DNA of 64,000 bases from Candidatus Omnitrophota bacterium. Its GTDB lineage: Bacteria; Hinthialibacterota; Hinthialibacteria; Hinthialibacterales; Hinthialibacteraceae. The position numbers were made by a program, and so were the translations under genes. Under the pieces are notes generated by a model. The model searched no databases, was not told the origin of the DNA, and worked only from the letters and a program-made list of their open reading frames with translations. This document shows, one piece after another, positions 26,992 through 34,798 of this stretch (positions are counted from its first letter, which is position 1; every line of letters starts with the position of its first letter). The stretch spans positions 1-64,000 of the forward strand of contig JABLXU010000014.1 of assembly GCA_013177805.1 (NCBI GenBank), given 5' to 3'.

Positions 26992-28863
26992 TCAATCATA
27001 ACGGCGTGGAACCGGCTCGATCAGGCTGGTATCCACCGGCTCGTACGTGATTTGCGGGCCGTCTTCCGTCCATTGGGCGATAGTCGTTTTCAACCATTTT
27101 CGGTTGTTTTCTTTCCACTTCGCCAAGAATTGCTGGTATTCCGGCGACTTGATATCCTTCGGTTGTTCGAGATGAAAATCAGGTTTGTAATGGCTGCCGC
27201 GGCACTCATCCCGCAATAAGGCCCCTTTGACGATCACTTTGGCTAATTCGATCATGTTCCATAACTGGTTGATGAACAAAACCGACTGATTGCGGGTGCG
27301 TGAGAGGTCGAGTGAATGGCAATTTCTCCACCGTTCGGTCATGCCGTTCAGTTGTTCCAAGGTCTGCTTGAGATCGGCATTGTTCCGGACAATACTGCAG
27401 TTCCGGATCATCAATTCCCCCAGCTCGTGATGCAATTCAAAAGGATTGACCGTTCCTTCCATCGCCCGGATCGCGTCGAAGCGCTCCCGCCATTTGGTTT
27501 CTTCTTCTTCGTAAATCCGGCTAGACACATCAGCCGAGGAGCGTTTCATGGATTGGGTAAATTGTATGGCGGCCGGTCCGGTGATCGTGCCGGCAAACAA
27601 GCAGGAAAGGAGCGCGTTGGCGCCCAAGCGGTTGGCGCCGTGATACTGGTATTCGCACTCGCCAGCCGCATACAGGCCGGGGATGTTGGTCATGTGATTG
27701 CGCGGGCTGCTCCGGTCCAGGAGGCCGTCCGCGGTGCGCTCATAATCCACCCACAAACCGCCCATGCTGTAATGCACAGCGGGGAAAATTTTCATGGGCA
27801 CGTCGCGCGGATCTTCACCCTGGAACTTTTCGTAGATCTCCATGATCCCTGCCAGCTTGCGGTTGAGCTCTTCCCGCGGAATGTGGGTCAGATCCAGATA
27901 GACCATATTCCCGCCGCCGACTCCGTAGCCTTGGTTTATGCAAATGTCGTAGATTTCCTGCGCGGCGATATCCCGCGGTACCAGGTTCCCGTATAAAGGA
28001 TGTTTTTCCTCCAGAAAGTACCAGCGTTCGTTTTCAGGGATATCCCGCGGATCCCGCGGATCATTCTTCTGGCGGGGCACCCAGATGCGTCCCCCCTCGC
28101 CCCGGGCCGATTCCGACATGAGCCGGAGTTTGTCGTATCCGGGAATGGCGGTGGGGTGGATTTGAATGAACTCCCCGTTCGCGTATTTCACCCCCTGTTG
28201 GTAGGCTGAAGAAGCGGCCGATCCCGTGTTGATCACCGAGTTGGTGGAACGGCCGTAAATCATACCCGGCCCGCCCGTGGCCAACACCACGGCGTCGGCG
28301 CGGAAGGCTCGGATTTCCAGAGTATCCTGATCCACGGCGACGATGCCCCGGCAAACGCCGTCACCATCCTTGACCATGCCCAGGTACTCCCATGTTTCAT
28401 ATTTGTGGACCAGCCCTTGCACTTCCCGCCGCCGGACTTGTTCATCCAGGGCGTAGAGCAGCTGTTGGCCGGTGGTGGCCCCCGCGTAAGCCGTGCGATG
28501 ATAAAGGGTTCCACCGAAACGCCGGAAATCGATCAACCCTTCCGTCGTGCGGTTGAAGGTCACGCCCATGCGGTCCATGAGGTAGATAATCGCGGGCGCA
28601 TTATAGCACATATCCTTACACAACGGCTGATGGGCCAGGAAATCCCCCCCTTTCACCGTGTCGTAAAAATGAATGTCCGGCGAATCCCCTTCGCCCTTGG
28701 TGTTGACCGCGCCGTTGATTCCCCCCTGGGCGCACACGGAATGGGAACGTTTGACGGGAACCACCGAAAACAAATCCACGTGATGCCCCGCTTCCGCCAT
28801 CTTGATCACGGTCATCAATCCCGCCAGCCCCCCGCCGACTACGATAAATCGAATTTTCGCCAT
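26992..28863 (-). CDS. sdhA: Succinate dehydrogenase/fumarate reductase flavoprotein subunit
   Basis: This catalytic subunit oxidises succinate to fumarate (or the reverse) with covalently bound FAD. The 623-residue protein starts with the FAD-binding motif VVGGGLAGLMTVIKMAEAG. HSVCAQGGINGAVN carries the His expected to hold the flavin. HRTAYAGATTGQQLLYAL, IHPTAIPG and HYSMGGLWVDY form the active-site region, and AAGECEYQYHGANRLGANALLSCLFAG is the conserved FAD-contact loop. It lies 33 bases after sdhC with GAGGT as ribosome site. Confidence 0.97.
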   Translation of the reverse strand: MAKIRFIVVGGGLAGLMTVIKMAEAGHHVDLFSVVPVKRSHSVCAQGGINGAVNTKGEGDSPDIHFYDTVKGGDFLAHQPLCKDMCYNAPAIIYLMDRMGVTFNRTTEGLIDFRRFGGTLYHRTAYAGATTGQQLLYALDEQVRRREVQGLVHKYETWEYLGMVKDGDGVCRGIVAVDQDTLEIRAFRADAVVLATGGPGMIYGRSTNSVINTGSAASSAYQQGVKYANGEFIQIHPTAIPGYDKLRLMSESARGEGGRIWVPRQKNDPRDPRDIPENERWYFLEEKHPLYGNLVPRDIAAQEIYDICINQGYGVGGGNMVYLDLTHIPREELNRKLAGIMEIYEKFQGEDPRDVPMKIFPAVHYSMGGLWVDYERTADGLLDRSSPRNHMTNIPGLYAAGECEYQYHGANRLGANALLSCLFAGTITGPAAIQFTQSMKRSSADVSSRIYEEEETKWRERFDAIRAMEGTVNPFELHHELGELMIRNCSIVRNNADLKQTLEQLNGMTERWRNCHSLDLSRTRNQSVLFINQLWNMIELAKVIVKGALLRDECRGSHYKPDFHLEQPKDIKSPEYQQFLAKWKENNRKWLKTTIAQWTEDGPQITYEPVDTSLIEPVPRRYD

Positions 28864-28896
28864 GTTGACCTCTTTCTGGAATCGATGGGTTCCGCC

Positions 28897-29541
28897 TTAC
28901 CGGGTGAACGCGTAGAGGGACGTGATGAAAAAGACATACACACCCAGGCCAATAAGCGCGCAGATATATCCGGAATATTTCTGGGCCCGTTCCCCGACGG
29001 TGATCCCCCACTTGATCAGAAAATTCCATATCCCATTGGCAAAGTGGAACGTCGCGGCGGATACGCCCACAAAATAAAACAGCACATGCCATGTCTCCCG
29101 GAAATATTCCCGGATATAGCCGGTCGTGATATGCTCCAGATCCGTCTTGAACGTCCATTCAATCCGTAATTTGTAAACATGGTATAGAATGAAAATAATC
29201 GCGACGATCCCTGACCACCGCTGCAATGAATAGAGCCAATTCCGCAAGTATCCGTAATGCTGGACATTGCTTAAGCCAAAAATCCAGATATAGATTCCAA
29301 TCACCGCGTGCAAAAGAATCGGAACGCCGATGAAGAAGATTTCGATAAAGAGCAAGAAGGGAATCGTGCCTAAAAATTCGACATGTTCGTCGAAACGCTC
29401 TGGACCGTAAAAATAGACCAATCCGTTGTTAAAGGCATGTTGAACAAAAAAAACTCCGATGGGAATGATCCCTAGCAAAGATTGCAGTCTCCGCAACAGA
29501 AATGGGGTTTCCTGCGACAACGAAATTTTTTCTTCACTCAT
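28897..29541 (-). CDS. sdhC: Succinate dehydrogenase cytochrome b558-type membrane subunit
   Basis: A single large membrane anchor (214 residues, five hydrophobic segments) as in Bacillus subtilis SdhC and Wolinella FrdC. It binds two hemes and reduces menaquinone. Candidate heme ligands are the His residues in VQHAFNN, LLHAVIGIYI, IFILYHVYKL and ATFHFANGIWNF. The first gene of the operon (CAB order), it has a GGGGG-containing ribosome site. The single-anchor form predicts menaquinone rather than ubiquinone; direction (succinate oxidation or fumarate reduction) cannot be told from sequence. Confidence 0.92.
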   Translation of the reverse strand: MSEEKISLSQETPFLLRRLQSLLGIIPIGVFFVQHAFNNGLVYFYGPERFDEHVEFLGTIPFLLFIEIFFIGVPILLHAVIGIYIWIFGLSNVQHYGYLRNWLYSLQRWSGIVAIIFILYHVYKLRIEWTFKTDLEHITTGYIREYFRETWHVLFYFVGVSAATFHFANGIWNFLIKWGITVGERAQKYSGYICALIGLGVYVFFITSLYAFTR

Positions 29542-29716
29542 GCTGTGCCCCCGGATTCTTCGTTGGGTTGGAATGGGTGATAATCACTCGATGGTTGTTG
29601 AATAAAATTTTCATTTTTTCCATTCTAAATGGTTAAAACGGGATCGATTAGTATACTCAGGAAATCAATTTAATAAAGATTCTTCTTCTATATGCCCATG
29701 GGCAAGGGAATAACTG

Positions 29717-31039
29717 ATGGAACCTATTTTTTTTCAAGGCCATATCGTCACCCCTGGGACGGTTCTCCATAATCATTCAATTACAATTCAAGATGGGAAA
29801 ATTAAAGCAATTTCCCCTGCCGGTGATGTCACCTGGCGGAATGATCTCCCCTACATTCTTCCTGGTTTCCGTGATCAACACGTGCACGACCTGATCGGAC
29901 AAGAAAAAGCCCGCTCCCATGCCCCCGAAGCGCTGGTGGACTGCTTCCGCGAGGCCACGGCGGCGCTCGGACGGCATGGTGTGACCCGGGTTTGGATCGC
30001 CACCTTTGGCGATTCACTCGCCACCTTGGAACGCTACGGCCAAGGCGCCCGGCTATGGATGGATCATCCCGCCAACGGGCAGGCCGGAGCCCAGTTGGAA
30101 GGCATCCACATCGAGGGAACATTTCTCAATGAGGAATGCCGTGGCGCTCAACCCGCCGAACATATCCTGATCCCGACACGGGACGATTGCCGGACGGCAC
30201 TTAACAAACTGAAGAATACCGGCTCGGTCAAGTTAGTCAACATCGTTCCCGATTATGGCGAGGAATCCCTCCAGGTGATCCGTTACGCCCGTCACCTGGG
30301 ACTAACCGTAGGCGCCGGACACTTAAATTCTTCAGCAGCCTTACTGCGCCGGGCATATGAGGAGAGCGGCCTGCAGTTCATGATCCATTTCACCAATGGA
30401 CCCACGGGGCAATCATTCAAGCCATTCGGCGGGGGAGGAGCCTTCGAAGGGGCGCTGCAACTCCCGATATATAAGGAACTGATCCTTGACCTCATCCATG
30501 TCGACGAGCGCTATATTTTGGATATTATCAAACAAACCGAAGACCGGTGGGGGGTGGATAAGATCGTCGCGGTGACCGATGCCCTCTACGCCAATCTGGA
30601 CAATTTGCCCCGGGGAAAATTTACCATCGGTTCGACTCTTGCCGGCGTGGATCCCACCGGCCGGTATCTGCAGACCCTGGCCTACCGGCGGCCTGATGGA
30701 ACCGAGATCCCCGCGCCGCCCAACACCCTCTGCGGCAGCATTCTTACGATGGACAAAGCCTTCACCAACTTGGTGAATCTGTTTACCCGTCCCTGCGAGG
30801 GACACTGGTACCGGCACGAACCGCTTTCTCTGGACGATGCGCTGGTCAAAGCCGCCCGTCTTTGCGCCACCAATCAAGCCATACTGGTGGGGGACGATTT
30901 GCGCGCGGGGAGTATTCAGGAAGGTCTGGCGGCGGATCTTGTCATCGGTACCATTGAGCGCCGCGAGCATGAATATGCCTTGCAGATCGGCCAAGTCATG
31001 GTGGAAGGCCATGTGATTTGGGGAAGTATGAACCACTGA
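29717..31039 (+). CDS. NagA-like N-acetylglucosamine-6-phosphate deacetylase family amidohydrolase
   Basis: A 440-residue metal-dependent amidohydrolase. The marks are LPGFRDQHVHDLIG (HxH site), LEGIHIEGTFLNEECRGAQ (metal-binding Glu of the NagA group), VGAGHLNSSAALLRRAYE, MIHFTNGPTG, VTDALYANLDNLPRGKF (catalytic Asp) and the closing DDLRAGSIQEGLAADLV. NagA removes acetate from GlcNAc-6-phosphate to give the NagB substrate, so it probably works with the nagB gene nine kilobases away. It differs from classic NagA in HIEGTFL instead of HLEGPFL and in a region around residues 315-345 with GTEIPAPPNT, so a related acetyl-sugar substrate is possible. AAGGGA lies eight bases before ATG. Confidence 0.83.
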   Translation: MEPIFFQGHIVTPGTVLHNHSITIQDGKIKAISPAGDVTWRNDLPYILPGFRDQHVHDLIGQEKARSHAPEALVDCFREATAALGRHGVTRVWIATFGDSLATLERYGQGARLWMDHPANGQAGAQLEGIHIEGTFLNEECRGAQPAEHILIPTRDDCRTALNKLKNTGSVKLVNIVPDYGEESLQVIRYARHLGLTVGAGHLNSSAALLRRAYEESGLQFMIHFTNGPTGQSFKPFGGGGAFEGALQLPIYKELILDLIHVDERYILDIIKQTEDRWGVDKIVAVTDALYANLDNLPRGKFTIGSTLAGVDPTGRYLQTLAYRRPDGTEIPAPPNTLCGSILTMDKAFTNLVNLFTRPCEGHWYRHEPLSLDDALVKAARLCATNQAILVGDDLRAGSIQEGLAADLVIGTIERREHEYALQIGQVMVEGHVIWGSMNH

Positions 31040-31110
31040 TAAAATCCCCCGGCGTGCGATCATGCGATTTCGCCAAGGTACTTAACTTTTTCCGATTGGC
31101 GGATTGGCCT

Positions 31111-31147
31111 ATCCTGAATGTATCCTTATTTAGTCAACATTCAGGAT
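31111..31147 (+). promoter_or_regulatory. Perfect 11-bp inverted repeat upstream of the Cys-repeat gene (candidate operator)
   Basis: ATCCTGAATGT (31111-31121) and ACATTCAGGAT (31137-31147) are exact inverted copies separated by 15 bases. The second arm ends 32 bases before the start codon of the exported Cys-repeat protein. The arms and spacing could bind a dimeric regulator, or form a stem in the leader RNA. No T run follows, so it is not an obvious terminator of the nagA-like gene. Confidence 0.6.
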
Positions 31148-31179
31148 TTCATTCTCATATCCAGAAGGAGACATAGGCC

Positions 31180-31863
31180 ATGAAGAAATTATGGTTATCC
31201 TCATTGTTAGTTGTATGCAGTCTTGGTATTGCATTGCCCGTGATTTCCTCGGAAACTATCGCCCCATCAGGGAATAGCCTGAACGAGGCGGTGAAAGCCG
31301 AACTCCAGCAAGCCAAAGAACGTCAACCGCAAGCCGTTTGTCCCATCAGCGGAAAGCCGGTGTCCGGGAAAGACAGCACTACCTATTTGGGGTATGAAAT
31401 CAAGACCTGCTGTCCGAACTGCATCGACACAGTGAAGAAAGATCCCTTGGCCGCCATTCAAGCCCTCCGCAAGAAAGGCCAAGAACCAGCCTTGGCAGAC
31501 AACATGAAACTCCAGACAGTCTGCCCTATCTCCGGCAAGCCGGTCACGACGGAACTATATGCCATCAAGAATAACATCCTGGTGCAATTCTGCTGCCCTA
31601 ATTGCCCAGCCGCCTTCCAAAAAGATCCCAAGGGAACTGTGGAAAAGATGTTGGGTCAAGGCATTGCCCCAATTTTGCTGACCTTCGAGCAGAAAGAATG
31701 CCCAGTATCCCATGAACCTGTTTCCGGCAACAGCTCGGTGGTGCATGAGGGCAAAGTCATCGAACTGTGCTGCGACGCTTGCAAGGCGCAGGTCCTCGAG
31801 AATCCCGAAAAAGTGATCCAGGATCTGGCGGATCAAGGCATCGTTCTGGCGCGGGAGAAATAG
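31180..31863 (+). CDS. Exported protein with three C-x22-CC-x2-C repeats (YHS/TRASH-like)
   Basis: A 227-residue protein with a Sec signal peptide (KKLWLSSLLVVCSLGIALPV). After it come three copies of a ~60-residue module. Each starts with CP(I/V)SxxPV and, exactly 22 residues later, has CCxxC. The first Cys are at residues 54, 115 and 174, and the paired Cys at 77-78, 138-139 and 197-198. The Cys pattern resembles YHS and TRASH metal-binding modules, which handle copper, iron or zinc. Metal binding here is inference. A helix with (K/E)(D/N)P follows each CCxxC. AGAAGGAGA is the ribosome site. The gene is monocistronic: an inverted repeat precedes it and a strong terminator follows. It could also be a redox or thiol protein. 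Confidence 0.8.
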   Translation: MKKLWLSSLLVVCSLGIALPVISSETIAPSGNSLNEAVKAELQQAKERQPQAVCPISGKPVSGKDSTTYLGYEIKTCCPNCIDTVKKDPLAAIQALRKKGQEPALADNMKLQTVCPISGKPVTTELYAIKNNILVQFCCPNCPAAFQKDPKGTVEKMLGQGIAPILLTFEQKECPVSHEPVSGNSSVVHEGKVIELCCDACKAQVLENPEKVIQDLADQGIVLAREK

Positions 31864-31921
31864 CCGCGAGCGTTCGATGACCTATTGCGGCTGTAAATCT
31901 TTGTCATTCCGAACCGTTTAT

Positions 31922-31964
31922 AAAGGAGGCAGGGGTATTCCACTTGCCTCCTTTTCATTTTTTT
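31922..31964. terminator. Strong intrinsic terminator, bidirectional
   Basis: AAAGGAGGCA (31922-31931) and TGCCTCCTTT (31945-31954) pair perfectly over ten bases, followed by TCATTTTTTT on the plus strand. The A run of the left arm gives a T run for the minus strand. It separates the convergent Cys-repeat gene and the aminotransferase gene. Confidence 0.88.
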
Positions 31965-31976
31965 GAGAACGTCCCC

Positions 31977-33080
31977 TCAATCCCCTGCCATTTTTTTGAG
32001 GATTTCAATCCCCTTGTCGATGGTTTCGTCACTGGCGGCGTAGGAGATGCGGAAATGCGTGTTGCGCTCGGAAAACGAATTGCCTGGGACGATCAGCAAG
32101 TTGTTCTGGATCGCCCGTTTGACGAAGGCTTCGCCATCACCGCCGGGAGCCTCGGGGAAGATATAAAATGCGCCGCTGGGCTTCACCACGTTGTAGAAGG
32201 GCTTGAGCCCCTGGTAGATGCGGTCCCGCTTTTGGCGGTACTCCGCCCGGTGTGCGCTCATGTCGTAATCGAGGGCCGCCAGGCCGGCGTATTGGGCGAA
32301 ACTGGGCGCACAGACGAACGAATACATCTGGATGTTGATCATCGCCGCGATGATCTCCCGGGGGCCGTACGCGTACCCCAGCCGCCAGCCGGTCATGGCT
32401 GAGGATTTGGAGAAACCCGAAAGAATCATGCAATAGGGATAATATTCGGCCGGCGAATGATGTTCTCCCTCGTAGAGAAAACTCTCGTAGATTTCGTCGG
32501 TGATGATCAGCAGGCCGTGCTTATCGGCCACCGCCGCCACCGCCTGTAAGGTCTCGGCCGGATACACTTGGCCCGTGGGATTACACGGACTGTTGATCAG
32601 GATGGCCTTAGTGCGCGGGGTGACGAGGCGGGCGATCTTCTCCGGATCAAGTTGGAAATCCGGGTAGGTATCCACGTACACCGGCTTCGCGTGAATGAAA
32701 TTGCAGAGATGCTTATACATGACGAAATAAGGATCGGGGATGATGATCTCGTCTCCCTCGTCGAGAATGGCCAGAAAAGTGAGTAAGATCCCGCCGGAGA
32801 CGCCGGAGGTGACCATCACGTCGCCCTCCATGTTTAACCCCTTGTTCCAGTACAGTTGTTTGATTTTTTCCCGCAGTTCGGTGAGACCGGCAGTCTGCGT
32901 GTAGGTGTTCTTGCCCGTGCGGATAGCCTCGATCGCGGCCTCTTTGATCTCACCGGGAATGTCGAAATGCGGCTGGCCGATGGAGAGGTTGACTGGATTC
33001 TTTAAATCCGCCGCCAGGGCGAAAACCTTGCGGATGCCGGAAGAATCGATGCGGGTAGTGCGTTGCGCGAGTGGAATCAT
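31977..33080 (-). CDS. Class I/II PLP-dependent aminotransferase (aspartate aminotransferase-like)
   Basis: A 367-residue fold-type I aminotransferase. Visible are LSIGQPHFDIP, YTQTAGLTELREKI, the NSPCNPTGQVYP motif, ITDEIYESFLYEG, the PLP-lysine motif SGFSKSSAMTGWRLGYAYG and the carboxylate-binding Arg in NTHFRISYA. The group interconverts aspartate, glutamate or aromatic amino acids and their keto acids; the exact substrate is not readable. GAGG lies seven bases before ATG. It follows trpS by 167 bases on the same strand. Confidence 0.9.
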   Translation of the reverse strand: MIPLAQRTTRIDSSGIRKVFALAADLKNPVNLSIGQPHFDIPGEIKEAAIEAIRTGKNTYTQTAGLTELREKIKQLYWNKGLNMEGDVMVTSGVSGGILLTFLAILDEGDEIIIPDPYFVMYKHLCNFIHAKPVYVDTYPDFQLDPEKIARLVTPRTKAILINSPCNPTGQVYPAETLQAVAAVADKHGLLIITDEIYESFLYEGEHHSPAEYYPYCMILSGFSKSSAMTGWRLGYAYGPREIIAAMINIQMYSFVCAPSFAQYAGLAALDYDMSAHRAEYRQKRDRIYQGLKPFYNVVKPSGAFYIFPEAPGGDGEAFVKRAIQNNLLIVPGNSFSERNTHFRISYAASDETIDKGIEILKKMAGD

Positions 33081-33247
33081 GAAACGCCTCGTGGCCTAAG
33101 TTAAAAATTTCGGGTGGATTCGATAAACGTATATTTTTTACCAATAGGATGTGGCGTTTAGAAGGAAACCATCGTAACAATTCTTTGTACCGCCTGCTTC
33201 ATCGGCGCCTTGATCCCTATCTGGTGCATTATCCTGATGAACTGGAT

Positions 33248-34279
33248 TTAATTTGATTTTGCGAACATCCTGCTCTGATGCGGGGCTGAGGATGGGATTT
33301 TTTTGATGCCCAGCCGTTCACGCACGCCCTCCATTGTCTCTTGCGCGATGGGGCGGCAACGGTGTGCGCCTTGATCGGCGATGCCGTAAACCACATCCGG
33401 ATCGTTCTGCAGTTCCTGGTATTTGTCCCGTAGCGGGGCGATGAACGGCTCCATATGGCTCAACAGAATTTTCTTGCAATCCACGCAACCGATCCCCGCC
33501 ACGCGGCATTCGCGGCCAATCATGGCCACTTCCTCCGGTGTGGAGAAGATCTTGTGCAGAGAAAAGATGTTGCAGACATCCGGATTGCCTGGATCGGACC
33601 GCCGCTTGCGGTTCTCATCGGTCACGGCGGTCATGATTTTTTGTTGGAGTGTGTCCGACGGTTCGAACAACGAAATGTGGTTGTTCAGGGTTTTGCTCAT
33701 CTTGCTCTTGCCGTCGAGGCCCATGATCCGGGGTGTCTCGGTCAACAAGGCTTCCGGTTCGGGGAAAAATTCGCCATAGGCGTTGTTGAACTTGCGGGCC
33801 AGGTCGCGGGTCAATTCTAGATGCTGCACCTGATCCTCGCCCACGGGAACCGCTTCCGCCCGGTAAATCAGGATATCGGCGGCCATCAAGGCCGGATATG
33901 ACAACAGACCCAGATTAATATTTTCGGGTGACTGCTGGGATTTATCCTTGAATTGCGTCATGCGCTCCATTTGTCCCAATGGCGCCAAACACGAGAGAAT
34001 CCATGCCAGTTCCGTATGCTCCTGGATGTCGGACTGAAAGATGAGGGTGCAACGCCCCGGATCGAGTCCTGCCGCCAGCAGGGCGGCCATCATGTCGAAG
34101 CGCAATTGGGGCATGGTGTCGGGATCGAAGGGGGTGGTCAGTGCGTGATAATCGACCACGCCATACACGCAATCATACGAATTTTGCAATTCGATCCAAT
34201 TGCGTAACGCGCCGAAATAATTGCCGATATGGATTCCGCCCGACGGCCGGATGCCGGAAAAAATACGTGGTTGGCTCAT
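33248..34279 (-). CDS. trpS: Tryptophanyl-tRNA synthetase
   Basis: TrpS charges tRNA-Trp. The 343-residue class Ic enzyme shows FSGIRPSGGIHIGNYFGALRNW (HIGH-type motif), YALTTP-like YHALTTPFDP, LTRDLARKFNNAYG, and GLDGKSKMSKTLNN (KMSKS-type loop). A Cys cluster (GRECRVAGIGCVDCKK, about residues 245-260) is the kind seen in many bacterial TrpRS. The short C-terminal tail is variable. It leads a small minus-strand group with the aminotransferase gene. Confidence 0.96.
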   Translation of the reverse strand: MSQPRIFSGIRPSGGIHIGNYFGALRNWIELQNSYDCVYGVVDYHALTTPFDPDTMPQLRFDMMAALLAAGLDPGRCTLIFQSDIQEHTELAWILSCLAPLGQMERMTQFKDKSQQSPENINLGLLSYPALMAADILIYRAEAVPVGEDQVQHLELTRDLARKFNNAYGEFFPEPEALLTETPRIMGLDGKSKMSKTLNNHISLFEPSDTLQQKIMTAVTDENRKRRSDPGNPDVCNIFSLHKIFSTPEEVAMIGRECRVAGIGCVDCKKILLSHMEPFIAPLRDKYQELQNDPDVVYGIADQGAHRCRPIAQETMEGVRERLGIKKIPSSAPHQSRMFAKSN

Positions 34280-34432
34280 GGATCGTCTCTCAAGGTGAAA
34301 AAATGAATCTCGTGAAAGACTATAACCCCTCGGCTGCTTCTGTCCAGACGCATGACCGGCGAGTCAAAAGAGGAACGCATCTGAAAGAAAGAGCCGGCGG
34401 CAAAAGGGATTCCATCTTTCCTCGGCCCGGCG

Positions 34433-34597
34433 TTATTCCCGGCTTTTCAACATTTCATAAATCTGATCGAGTTTACGCTCCAAAGACTGAATCGTGGTGT
34501 GAAGTTTGAAAACCGTAAAAAGGAGTATCAGGGGGATCGCCACCGCCGCCAGGCCCAGACCCGATACCAAGATCAATTCGAAGAATCCGAATCCCAT
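34433..34597 (-). CDS. Small single-pass membrane protein with coiled-coil tail
   Basis: A 54-residue protein. One hydrophobic helix covers most of residues 5-30 (ELILVSGLGLAAVAIPLILLF), followed by a short amphipathic tail (LERKLDQIYEMLKS). ATG 34597 has GGAAGGAG eight bases upstream, strong support that it is translated; the longer frame to 34651 lacks one. No family recognised. It lies 153 bases upstream of trpS on the same strand, so it may share its transcript. Confidence 0.62.
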   Translation of the reverse strand: MGFGFFELILVSGLGLAAVAIPLILLFTVFKLHTTIQSLERKLDQIYEMLKSRE

Positions 34598-34798
34598 GGG
34601 AAGCAACTCCTTCCGGAGATGATGGAGGATTAAAAAAACTACCTGGAACAATTACGACCTTCCGGACATGAATATTTCAGTGGACGCGGTGTCAGAGTTC
34701 CCGCAAAGTCTCTGGCCTCAATTCCATTGAACCGCTTTTTCTCTATAATTGGTAGATCGATTCTTTTTATGGATTCCTGGCCCAAGGGGATTTTCATC

